Notes: generated from the letters alone by a model not told the origin. Counted from the stretch's first letter, positions 1 through 5,089 are shown. The stretch: 8,344 bases of DNA from Chloroflexota bacterium (GCA_013697395.1 JACCWY010000492.1:1-8344); one strand, 5' to 3'. A program made the numbers and translations.

Positions 1-233
1 ATGCGGTAGCCCGGTGGCGCCACGATCGGCGCCTGGTACGAGGGCAGCCACGCGTAGCCGGGCTCCGGGCCCGGCGTGCCCACGGGCTCCGGGGCCGACC
101 CCGGCGCCGGGCGGGGTGCGAGCACGAGGACGTCGTGGCCGAGCGCGCCGAGGCCGCGAGCAAGCGCGTCGACCGACACGGTGACCCCTGACAGGTAGGG
201 CAGGTACGACTCGGTCGTCAGCAGGACGCGCAT
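1..233 (-). CDS. Glycosyltransferase family 4, N-terminal part (cut by window edge)
   Basis: The first 77 codons are visible; the rest lies beyond the left edge. The protein opens MRVLLTTESYLPYLSGVTVS and continues with DALARGLGALGHDVLVLAP. This is the N-terminal Rossmann half of GT-B, family 4 glycosyltransferases: a beta strand, a loop with a conserved Gly-Val that contacts the acceptor, then a helix ending in the GH-x-V pattern. Such enzymes move a sugar from a nucleotide-sugar to a lipid or glycan acceptor at the cytoplasmic face of the membrane; the substrate cannot be told from this part. Residues about 40-62 form a Pro/Gly/Ala-rich stretch, a spacer not typical of the compact fold. The ATG at 233..231 is chosen because an in-frame TGA lies a short way upstream with no other start between. 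There is no clear Shine-Dalgarno sequence. It lies 42 nt downstream of the tRNA 3' end and may be co-transcribed with it. Confidence 0.8.
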   Translation of the reverse strand, partial: MRVLLTTESYLPYLSGVTVSVDALARGLGALGHDVLVLAPRPAPGSAPEPVGTPGPEPGYAWLPSYQAPIVAPPGYR

Positions 234-275
234 CGGCTCAGGCGAGGCGCCCGGGAGGGCTCATCGGCGTGAAAG

Positions 276-352
<77 letters not shown>

Positions 353-366
353 ATCGAGGAGGTCGC

Positions 367-396
367 AGTATAGCCGTGGCCGGGACGGCCCATCAA
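367..396 (-). promoter_or_regulatory. Putative sigma70-type promoter for tRNA-Val
   Basis: On the minus strand a TTGATG (396..391; 4 of 6 to TTGACA) is followed after 18 nt by TATACT (372..367; 5 of 6 to TATAAT). This predicts transcription starting near 360, about 8 nt upstream of the mature tRNA 5' end at 352. In a GC-rich background an A/T-rich -10 at the right distance from a tRNA is meaningful. The -35 overlaps the stop codon of the truncated DUF167 remnant (GAT TGA TGG), so this promoter may have been acquired or exposed when that gene was truncated. Confidence 0.6.
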
Positions 397-488
397 TCCG
401 CGGGCAGGTCGCGCAGGACGCCGTCAGCGTACGGACCGGCCCGATCCGACGAGGCTCGCGGCACGACGACGAGCTCCACGTCGGCCAT
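393..488 (-). pseudogene. Truncated DUF167 (YggU-like) remnant, 31 codons
   Basis: This short reading frame begins at ATG 488..486, only 3 nt after the yggT stop and in the same frame. It encodes MADVELVVVPRASSDR followed by AGPYADGVLRDLPAD and a TGA. The pattern 'hydrophobic strand, then PRAS-x-D-x-x-GP-x-ADG-x-LR' is the recognisable N-terminus of the DUF167/YggU family, usually about 75-100 residues. The family core expected next (V-x-APP-x-x-G-x-AN and the following helix) is missing, and only about 40 nt separate the stop from the tRNA. The gene therefore appears truncated, possibly by an internal deletion joining the start to a short tail. In many bacteria, including E. coli (yggT-yggU), a DUF167 gene follows yggT, which supports the identification. 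A short expressed peptide cannot be excluded. Confidence 0.6.
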
Positions 489-491
489 CGG

Positions 492-755
492 TCAGCCGAA
501 ATTCCTGAGCCCCGCGACGAGGCGCAGGATCACCCCGAGCAGGAGCATCGCCACCAGCGGCGCCCAGTCGACGCCGGCGGTGGGCGGCAGGAGGCGCCGG
601 ATCGGGGCCAGGATCGGCTCCGTCGCCTGGTAGATGAAGGCGGTCAGGCCTCCACCGCCCATCGGGTTCGTCCAGCTCAGCACGACCCGCGCGATGAGCA
701 GCAGCCACAGCACGAATGCGAGGATCTGGACGAAGTTGATGAGAACGGAGGTCAT
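492..755 (-). CDS. yggT: YggT family integral membrane protein
   Basis: An 87-residue membrane protein of the YggT family. Two hydrophobic segments are visible, at about residues 5-26 and 63-82. Between them is the family signature: ARVVLSW (22-28), then TEPILAPIRRLLPP (45-58) and the GVDWAPLV start of the second helix. YggT proteins are small inner membrane proteins encoded near division genes in many Gram-positives, cyanobacteria and Chloroflexota. Roles in osmotic tolerance and in division or thylakoid/nucleoid organisation have been proposed, but the biochemical activity is unknown. The ATG overlaps the yggS stop by 4 nt (ATGA), implying translational coupling; there is no strong Shine-Dalgarno sequence of its own. 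sepF, often between yggS and yggT, is not present here. The family call is secure; the function is not. Confidence 0.9.
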   Translation of the reverse strand: MTSVLINFVQILAFVLWLLLIARVVLSWTNPMGGGGLTAFIYQATEPILAPIRRLLPPTAGVDWAPLVAMLLLGVILRLVAGLRNFG

Positions 756-1480
756 CGGGCCGAGGATACCAGCGTCTCGCCGCGTGGCCCGAAGAGGGCC
801 GTCCCGACGCGAACCAGCGTTGCTCCTTCCGCCGCGGCCGCCTCGGCATCGGCCGTCATCCCCATCGACAGCTCCCCCAGGCCGATGCCGGCCGCCTGCT
901 CGAGCTGATCCCGCAGCACGCGCAGCCGGCCGAAGACGTCGCGCGCCTCGGCCTCGGACGCGCCCATCGGCCCGATCGTCATCAGGCCGGTCAACGTGGC
1001 CGTCGACGGCAGGTTCGAAGGCACCTCCGCCAGCGCGGCAGGCTCCATGCCCGCCCTGCCGGCCTCACCGCGGACATTGACCTGGAGGAGGACCCGGGTC
1101 TGCCGCTCCTCCTGGGCGGCCAGCTCGTCCACCCGACGCAGCACGTCCAGCGAGTCGACCGAGTGGATGACGGGGAACGCGAGAACCGCCCGACGCGCCT
1201 TGTTCGACTGCAGCCGGCCGACAAAGTGCCATTCCGCACCCGGAAGCGCGGCCACCTTCGGCTCCGCCTCCTGCACGCGGCTCTCCCCGAGCAGTGACAG
1301 CCCAGCATCGAGCGCCGCCCGCGCCACCTCGACCGACCACGTCTTGGTGACCGCCACGATCCTCAGCCGGGTGGGGTCGTGGCCATTCGCCTCGGCCGCC
1401 TGCCGCAGCCTGGCGACCAGCCGCACGGCACGCTCCCGGATCTGATCAACGCTCGGCGGACCGACGCCCACGGTCTCCAT
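752..1480 (-). CDS. yggS: YggS/PROSC family PLP-binding homeostasis protein
   Basis: A 242-residue member of the YggS/PLPBP family (E. coli YggS is 234), a single-domain TIM barrel resembling the N-terminal domain of alanine racemase. It binds pyridoxal 5'-phosphate and keeps vitamin B6 and amino-acid pools balanced rather than acting as an enzyme. The PLP lysine is K46 in VAVTKT (42-47). Other family blocks are GESRVQEA (65-72), WHFVGRLQSNK (84-94), VNV-x-GE (134-139), LMTIGPM (166-172) and the phosphate-binding end LSMGMTAD plus EGATLVRVGTALFG (204-231). It starts 83 nt after ftsZ and overlaps yggT by 4 nt. The ATG at 1480 has no good Shine-Dalgarno; a GTG three codons downstream is an alternative start. 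An AGAAGAGGA run lies too far upstream to serve it. yggS next to ftsZ is a recurrent arrangement. Confidence 0.93.
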   Translation of the reverse strand: METVGVGPPSVDQIRERAVRLVARLRQAAEANGHDPTRLRIVAVTKTWSVEVARAALDAGLSLLGESRVQEAEPKVAALPGAEWHFVGRLQSNKARRAVLAFPVIHSVDSLDVLRRVDELAAQEERQTRVLLQVNVRGEAGRAGMEPAALAEVPSNLPSTATLTGLMTIGPMGASEAEARDVFGRLRVLRDQLEQAAGIGLGELSMGMTADAEAAAAEGATLVRVGTALFGPRGETLVSSAR

Positions 1481-1490
1481 CGATATATCG
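1481..1490. repeat. AT-rich 10-bp palindrome touching the yggS start codon
   Basis: CGATATATCG is a perfect palindrome immediately before the yggS ATG. It is the most A/T-rich spot in the 83-nt gap between ftsZ and yggS. On the minus strand it includes TATATC, a weak -10 match, but no -35 sits at a suitable distance and transcription would begin within the first yggS codons. It could be an operator, a leaderless promoter for the downstream GTG, or chance. The rest of the gap shows no gene or terminator. Confidence 0.25.
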
Positions 1491-1563
1491 TGCCGCAGCG
1501 AGCGCGTCCTCTTCTATCGGATTCTCACCCGCAGCACGTCATCCAGGCGGATGCCCGCGTCGG

Positions 1564-2814
1564 TCAGTCGTTCTTGCGGCGCAGGAAGCTCGGGATGTCG
1601 AGGTCCGTGTCGCCGTACGAGGGTCGGTCGAGGCTGCCGGGGCGGACCGGCACCGGCTGCCGCTCGGCCGGCCGGATCTCGGTCGCCTCGCGCTGGGTCG
1701 GCCGTGCGAAGGGGGACTCGCTGCCCATCTGGTCCTCGAGGCTGGCCCGTTCGGTGCGGTCGCGCTCGATCTCGGCAAGGATCTCCCGGCTGCGCTCGTC
1801 GAGACTGGACTCCACGCTCCCGGCAGATTCGGCCCCGTATCGGTTCGGCACCTTCGCCGTGCGGTTCGAATCGAAGCCGGTGGCGATGACAGTGACCTTC
1901 ACCTCGTCGCGCATCCGGTCGTCGATGACGGTCCCGAAGATGATGTTCGCCTCGGGGTCCGCGGCCTCCTTGATCACCTCGGCCGCCTCGTTCACCTCGA
2001 ACAGGCCGAGGTCGCTGCCGCCGGTGACGTTGAACAGGATGCCGCGGGCGCCGGTGATGTTGACCTCGAGCAGCGGGCTCATGACTGCCGCCTTGGCCGC
2101 GTCGACCGCCCGGTTCTCGCCGGTGCCGACGCCGATGCCCATCATCGACGACCCGGCCTCGCGCATGATGGTCTTGACGTCGGCGAAGTCGAGGTTGATG
2201 AGCCCGGGGACCGTGATCAGGTCGGAGATGCCCTGCACGCCCTGTCGAAGGACGTCGTCCACCACGCGGAACGCGTCCACGATCGAGGTCTTCTTGTCCA
2301 CGACCTCGCGCAGCCGGTCGTTCGGGATCGTGATGAGGGTGTCCACCTTCTCCTTGAGGAGCTCGGTGTACTGCTCGGCAACCAGCTTGCGGCGCATGCC
2401 CTCGAAGGAGAACGGCTTCGTGACGACCGCCACCGTCAGCGAGCCGAGGTCCTTTGCGATCTCCGCGATCACTGGAGCCGCGCCCGACCCGGTGCCGCCG
2501 CCCATGCCGGCGGTGATGAAGATCATGTCGGCGTCCTTGAGCGCCTCGTAGATCTTCTCCGAGTCCTCCTCCGCGGCGCGCTGGCCGACGTTGGGGTCGG
2601 CACCGGCGCCCAGGCCGCGCGTCATCTTGTCGCCGATGCGGATCTTGTGCGGCGCGTCGCTCTGGAGGAGCGCCTGGGCATCGGTGTTCACGCTGATGAA
2701 CTCGACGCCCATCATCTCCGCCCGGATCATGCGGTTGACGGCGTTGCTGCCACCACCGCCGACGCCGATGACCTTGATGAGTGCGAAGTTCTCGGAGTCG
2801 GATCGGAGGGGCAT
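1564..2814 (-). CDS. ftsZ: Cell division GTPase FtsZ
   Basis: A 416-residue tubulin homologue that polymerises with GTP into the Z ring at mid-cell. The nucleotide-binding half starts at GVGGGGSNAVNRM (17-29). The tubulin signature GGGTGSG is at 105-111, and the catalytic T7 loop is NLDFADVKTIM (207-217) with N207, D209 and D212. The C-terminal domain continues to about residue 315, followed by a charged, Pro/Arg-rich variable linker (about 320-400). The tail ends in the conserved peptide DLDIPSFLRR (404-413) that binds FtsA and other partners. The reading frame is open to an ATG at 2919, but the true start is placed at 2814: the homologous protein begins here, and AGGGAG (2829..2824) lies 9 nt upstream, whereas the 35 extra residues look unlike FtsZ. 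It is separated from ftsA by 599 bp with its own apparent control elements. Confidence 0.97.
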   Translation of the reverse strand: MPLRSDSENFALIKVIGVGGGGSNAVNRMIRAEMMGVEFISVNTDAQALLQSDAPHKIRIGDKMTRGLGAGADPNVGQRAAEEDSEKIYEALKDADMIFITAGMGGGTGSGAAPVIAEIAKDLGSLTVAVVTKPFSFEGMRRKLVAEQYTELLKEKVDTLITIPNDRLREVVDKKTSIVDAFRVVDDVLRQGVQGISDLITVPGLINLDFADVKTIMREAGSSMMGIGVGTGENRAVDAAKAAVMSPLLEVNITGARGILFNVTGGSDLGLFEVNEAAEVIKEAADPEANIIFGTVIDDRMRDEVKVTVIATGFDSNRTAKVPNRYGAESAGSVESSLDERSREILAEIERDRTERASLEDQMGSESPFARPTQREATEIRPAERQPVPVRPGSLDRPSYGDTDLDIPSFLRRKND

Positions 2815-2823
2815 CGGGTCGTT

Positions 2824-2829
2824 CTCCCT
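2824..2829 (-). promoter_or_regulatory. Ribosome binding site deciding the ftsZ start
   Basis: AGGGAG on the minus strand, 9 nt before the ATG at 2814. It favours this start over the in-frame ATG at 2919. Confidence 0.75.
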
Positions 2830-2850
2830 GCGGCGGCTATGGGGCTGGCA

Positions 2851-2871
2851 AAACCCGGGGCTCGCGGGTTT
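2851..2871 (-). promoter_or_regulatory. Hairpin in the ftsZ leader
   Basis: On the minus strand AAACCCG (2871..2865) pairs perfectly with CGGGTTT (2857..2851) around a 7-nt loop CGAGCCC, and one more T follows. If transcription starts near 2870 as the upstream -10 predicts, this hairpin is the extreme 5' end of the ftsZ mRNA, where it could protect the message. For read-through transcripts from ftsA, its T-run of four gives a weak terminator or attenuator shape. It ends 36 nt before the start codon and leaves the ribosome binding site free. Confidence 0.5.
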
Positions 2872-2876
2872 GATCG

Positions 2877-2906
2877 ATTCTACCGACCTGCCCCCCGCCG
2901 CGTCGG
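2877..2906 (-). promoter_or_regulatory. Candidate ftsZ promoter (-10 TAGAAT)
   Basis: On the minus strand TAGAAT (2882..2877) matches TATAAT at 5 of 6 positions. The best -35, CCGACG (2906..2901), matches only 3 of 6 at a spacing of 18, so the promoter would probably need an activator. The predicted start near 2870 leaves a leader of about 56 nt. The two DnaA boxes lie immediately upstream of the -35. The weak -35 with bound-protein sites next to it is consistent with an activated promoter; this is inference. Confidence 0.45.
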
Positions 2907-2909
2907 CTG

Positions 2910-2918
2910 TTTTCCACA
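2910..2918 (+). promoter_or_regulatory. DnaA-box-like site, one mismatch
   Basis: TTTTCCACA differs from the DnaA box consensus TTATNCACA at the third base only. It is in the same orientation as the perfect box 22 bp away, about two helical turns, so both would be bound on the same DNA face. Its centre is about -44 from the predicted ftsZ transcription start. Confidence 0.5.
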
Positions 2919-2931
2919 ATGCGCGGCGAAG

Positions 2932-2940
2932 TTATCCACA
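2932..2940 (+). promoter_or_regulatory. Perfect DnaA box
   Basis: TTATCCACA is an exact match to the high-affinity DnaA box consensus TTATNCACA. It lies 118 bp upstream of the ftsZ start codon, with its centre near -66 from the predicted transcription start. Such an A/T-containing 9-mer is rare in DNA this GC-rich. A weaker third candidate, TTGTGCACG (two mismatches), is at 2973..2981 in the same orientation, 41 bp farther upstream. Confidence 0.6.
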
Positions 2941-2962
2941 CCCGGGCCTCGGCGCGTGGACG

Positions 2963-2974
2963 AAGCCGCGGCTT
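2963..2974. repeat. 12-bp perfect palindrome AAGCCGCGGCTT
   Basis: A perfect 6+6 dyad between the DnaA boxes and the tandem repeats upstream of ftsZ. Its size and lack of a loop fit a binding site for a dimeric protein better than an RNA hairpin. The regulator is unknown, and chance cannot be excluded in GC-rich DNA. Confidence 0.35.
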
Positions 2975-2976
2975 GT

Positions 2977-3004
2977 GCACGGTTCGGCACGGTTGGCACG
3001 ATTG
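2977..3004 (+). repeat. Three tandem 9-10-bp repeats (GCACGGTTG type)
   Basis: Three consecutive units, GCACGGTTCG, GCACGGTTG and GCACGATTG, lie head to tail. Their period of about one helical turn would put them on one face of the DNA, as for iterons or co-operative regulator sites. They lie about 165-190 bp upstream of the ftsZ start codon. Confidence 0.45.
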
Positions 3005-3330
3005 GCGCTTCCGGATGGCTCGCCTGGCGAACCGATCTGAGCTCGAGAGGGCGAGACCGCTCGCGCAGCGGCTCACTGCGGTGGGCAGATTCACGCGAGG
3101 TCCACATGGCGCGCGATTCCCGCACTCTGCCGAATCGGCTGGGCCGCGGGCCGTCCAATCGGCCGGGCGGAGAGATGACGGGTGCCGTGGTCGTCGGAAC
3201 CCGCTCATCTATTCACGCGTGGACTGTTCGGGTCTGAATCAGGGCAATCCGACCCCGCTGGCGCCCGCGGCGGGCGTGGCATCGGCGTTGGCGGACGACG
3301 ACCTCGCAGTCAACTCCGTCTACGAGTCGC

Positions 3331-3360
3331 CGAGTGAATGCCTGATCAGGGCTGGACTCG
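3331..3360. repeat. 30-bp concentric dyad with CCTGATCAGG core
   Basis: The perfect palindrome CCTGATCAGG (3341..3350) is flanked at equal distance by CGAGT (3331..3335) and ACTCG (3356..3360), all centred on 3345.5. The 5-nt stretches between arm and core do not pair. The layout resembles an operator for a dimeric DNA-binding protein. It lies about 55-80 nt downstream of the ftsA stop. Confidence 0.35.
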
Positions 3361-3367
3361 CGACGGC

Positions 3368-3408
3368 AGATACCAGCCACGGCATGCATAACCGATGAGA
3401 TACCTGCC
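3368..3408 (-). repeat. 11-bp direct repeat 30 bp apart after the ftsA stop
   Basis: On the minus strand GGCAGGTATCT (3408..3398) recurs as GGCTGGTATCT (3378..3368) with one difference, 30 bp apart. The first copy begins 5 nt after the ftsA stop codon. An imperfect pairing of CGCGGCAG with CTGCCG-T-CG is also possible across the interval, but no T-run follows, so I do not call a terminator. Confidence 0.3.
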
Positions 3409-3413
3409 GCGAC

Positions 3414-4652
3414 TCAGCCCGGGAAGAGGTTGCGGATCCACTCGCCGATACGGGACAGCGGATTGACCCCGTTGCCGGCACCGCCATAGCCGATCGGCTC
3501 CTCGCCGATGTGGTTGGCGCCCCACAGCAGCAGGCCGATGGAGGTGCTGAAGGCCGGGTTCCCAATCTGGTCCATCAACCCGCCGACGCCCTGGGGTGAG
3601 CCGATCCGGACCGGCATGTCGAGCGTCTCGCGCGCCAGGACGTCGGCGCCCGCCAGGCGCGCGCCGCCGCCGGTCAAGACCGCGCCGGCAGGCAGCATGC
3701 GCGCGTGACCGGACCGCTTCACCTCCTCGCGGATCAGGCTGTAGATCTCGCCCATGCGGGCCTCGATCACCTCGCACAGCCGCCGCCGCTGGATCGTCTG
3801 GCCGCCGGTCTCGCCGAGGACGGCGACGTTGATCAGCTCCTCGGGCTCGACCTCGGCCATGTTGGCGTTGCCGTGCTTGATCTTGATCTCCTCGGCCAGG
3901 TTGAGGCTGGTGCGGAGTCCGATCGCCACGTCGTTCGTGACGTTGATGCCGCCGACCGGCAGGACGGCGGTGTGATACACGGCACCGTCCACGAAGATCG
4001 CGATGTCGGTGGTGCCGCCGCCGATGTCGGCGATGAGGACCCCCAGCTCCTTCTCCGTATCGGTCAGGGTCGCCTCGGCTGCCGCCAGTGAGCTGATCAC
4101 CATCTCGTCGATCTGGACGCCGGTCGTCGTCACGCACTTCGACAGGTTCTGGACGGAGGTGGCGGCGCCCGCGACGATGTGGGTCTCTACCTCGAGGCGA
4201 ACCGCGCTCATGCCGAGCGGGTCCTTGATCCCCTCCTGCCCATCCACGATGTAGCCGCGCGGCACGACGTGCAGCATCTCCCGGTTCGACGGGACCTGGA
4301 CGGCCTTGGCCGCCTCCGTGGCGCGCGCAACGTCCTCGCGGCTCACCTCGCGCTTGTGGCCGGAGACGGCCACCACGCCGCGGCTGTTCTGGCTGCTGAT
4401 GTGGCTGCCACCGACCGACACGAAGGCGGAGCTGATCTTGTAGCCGCTCAGACGCTCGGCCTTCTCCACGCTCGACGCGATCGAGTTCACGGTCTGGTCG
4501 ATGTTGGCGACCATCCCCTTCTTCATCCCGGCGGAGGGTGCGATGCCGTAGCCGATGACGTTCACGTCACCGGTGCGCCCCACCTCGCCGATGAGAGTCG
4601 TGACCTTCGTCGTTCCCGCGTCGATGCCGACGAGGACCGCTTCGCGTTCCAA
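3414..4652 (-). CDS. ftsA: Cell division protein FtsA
   Basis: A 412-residue actin-like ATPase that tethers FtsZ filaments to the membrane and recruits later divisome proteins. The nucleotide site is intact: phosphate-1 motif GIDAGTTKV (9-17), phosphate-2 motif DIGGGTTDIAIF (209-220) and adenosine motif TGGGARL (327-333). The FtsA-specific 1C subdomain falls between about residues 84 and 160. The C-terminus, LSRIGEWIRNLFPG (399-412), is the amphipathic membrane-targeting helix, preceded by a Gly/Asn-rich flexible linker (about 383-397). The length is normal for the family. The start codon is TTG (4652..4650), supported by a strong AGGAGG 4 nt upstream and by homology beginning just after it. 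It lies 54 nt downstream of sbp, in the same operon. Its usual partner ftsZ is next but 599 bp away. Confidence 0.96.
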   Translation of the reverse strand: MEREAVLVGIDAGTTKVTTLIGEVGRTGDVNVIGYGIAPSAGMKKGMVANIDQTVNSIASSVEKAERLSGYKISSAFVSVGGSHISSQNSRGVVAVSGHKREVSREDVARATEAAKAVQVPSNREMLHVVPRGYIVDGQEGIKDPLGMSAVRLEVETHIVAGAATSVQNLSKCVTTTGVQIDEMVISSLAAAEATLTDTEKELGVLIADIGGGTTDIAIFVDGAVYHTAVLPVGGINVTNDVAIGLRTSLNLAEEIKIKHGNANMAEVEPEELINVAVLGETGGQTIQRRRLCEVIEARMGEIYSLIREEVKRSGHARMLPAGAVLTGGGARLAGADVLARETLDMPVRIGSPQGVGGLMDQIGNPAFSTSIGLLLWGANHIGEEPIGYGGAGNGVNPLSRIGEWIRNLFPG

Positions 4653-4656
4653 GCTA

Positions 4657-4662
4657 CCTCCT
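4657..4662 (-). promoter_or_regulatory. Strong ribosome binding site deciding the ftsA TTG start
   Basis: AGGAGG, a full match to the anti-Shine-Dalgarno sequence, is 4 nt before the TTG start. It is the best ribosome binding site I found in the window, paired with its weakest start codon. Confidence 0.8.
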
Positions 4663-4706
4663 GCTCGCGGCGCGCCTGGTGAGCGCGCGCTCGGTGCCGT
4701 CCGAGC

Positions 4707-5084
4707 CTACAGGAAGTGACGCCGGATGAGGGCGACGTTCTGGAAGATGCGCAGCCCGAAGGCGAAGAGCGCTACCAGGTAGAGGTCGATGCCGAGCCGA
4801 TCCCCGACGAACGTGAGCGCCACCGCCACCAGCGCGTTCGTGACGAACCCGGACAGGAAGATGCGGTTGTCGTAGTGCGCGTCGAGCTCGGCCCTGATCG
4901 CGCCGAGGACCGAGTCCAGCCCCGCCAGGATGGCAACGGCCGAGTAACGCGCCAGGTCCGGGCTCACTTCGACGTTGAGCACCAGTCCGAGCGCGATGCC
5001 GAGCGCAAGGCCGACGAGCGGAAGCCACATGCGGGTCAGTACCGAAGCGTGCATCTCGACGAGCGAGGCGCTGCGTGCCGGCAT
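4707..5084 (-). CDS. sbp: Small basic protein, DUF1290 membrane protein
   Basis: A 125-residue membrane protein of the DUF1290 (Sbp, small basic protein) family, found between ftsQ/divIB and ftsA in Firmicutes and Chloroflexota; its molecular role is not known. Hydrophobic segments at about residues 20-38, 46-62, 76-94 and 99-113 alternate with the conserved block ARYSAVAILAGLDSVLGAIRA (45-65) and the DNRIFLSGF-x-TNAL stretch (72-85). The basic C-terminus is ALIRRHFL. The start at 5084 is chosen because GGGGTGA, overlapping the ftsQ stop, lies 5 nt upstream; M11 and M19 (MWLP, where homology begins) are in-frame alternatives with poorer ribosome binding sites. Only 5 nt separate it from ftsQ. 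Such tight packing within the cluster points to a division or wall role. Confidence 0.85.
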   Translation of the reverse strand: MPARSASLVEMHASVLTRMWLPLVGLALGIALGLVLNVEVSPDLARYSAVAILAGLDSVLGAIRAELDAHYDNRIFLSGFVTNALVAVALTFVGDRLGIDLYLVALFAFGLRIFQNVALIRRHFL

Positions 5085-5089
5085 GCGCG

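Larger units (their letters stand above)
2815..3413. other. Long ftsA-ftsZ intergenic region, no convincing gene
   Basis: These 599 bp lie between the ftsA stop and the ftsZ start, far more than the usual short spacing. Frames open across part of it translate to Arg/Pro/Ser-rich sequence with no recognisable domain and no good ribosome binding site, so I call no gene. It is visibly less GC-rich than its neighbours near ftsZ. It holds a candidate ftsZ promoter, two DnaA boxes, a leader hairpin, a 12-bp palindrome, three tandem short repeats, a 30-bp dyad and an 11-bp direct repeat, each listed separately. Between about 3110 and 3320 I see little else apart from a 9-bp direct repeat ATTCACGCG (3089..3097 and 3211..3219). 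Confidence 0.7.

Noticed and set aside
249..260. GCCC-GGGA-GGGC inverted repeat after tRNA-Val as a terminator
   Set aside because: A 4-bp stem without a T-run, within the leader of the glycosyltransferase gene.
1514..1575. Possible small peptide ending in RLDDVLRVRIR between ftsZ and yggS
   Set aside because: Plausible-looking tail in another frame, but there is no start codon or ribosome binding site and most of it overlaps the ftsZ end.
1379..2551. Long plus-strand open frames (also 5075..6199, 5806..7008, 7230..8309)
   Set aside because: They lie opposite well-identified minus-strand genes and reflect high-GC codon use; the products are low-complexity without family motifs.
2891..2896. 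Run of six C (G on the minus strand) as a G-quadruplex
   Set aside because: Only one long G-run; the spaced runs needed for a quadruplex are not present.
2815..2919. ftsZ N-terminal extension from an in-frame ATG at 2919
   Set aside because: The 35 extra residues do not look like FtsZ, the predicted promoter and hairpin lie inside them, and the ATG at 2814 has a good ribosome binding site.
2910..2981. Chromosomal replication origin
   Set aside because: Two good DnaA boxes and no AT-rich unwinding stretch or dnaA/dnaN neighbours; a promoter role is simpler.
2837..3208. 123-codon open frame on the minus strand in the ftsA-ftsZ gap
   Set aside because: Arg/Ser/Pro-rich product with no domain, no ribosome binding site, and it would overlap the promoter, DnaA boxes and leader.
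3308..3313. TTGACT as a -35 for ftsZ or another transcript
   Set aside because: No -10-like sequence at 16-19 nt downstream on the minus strand.
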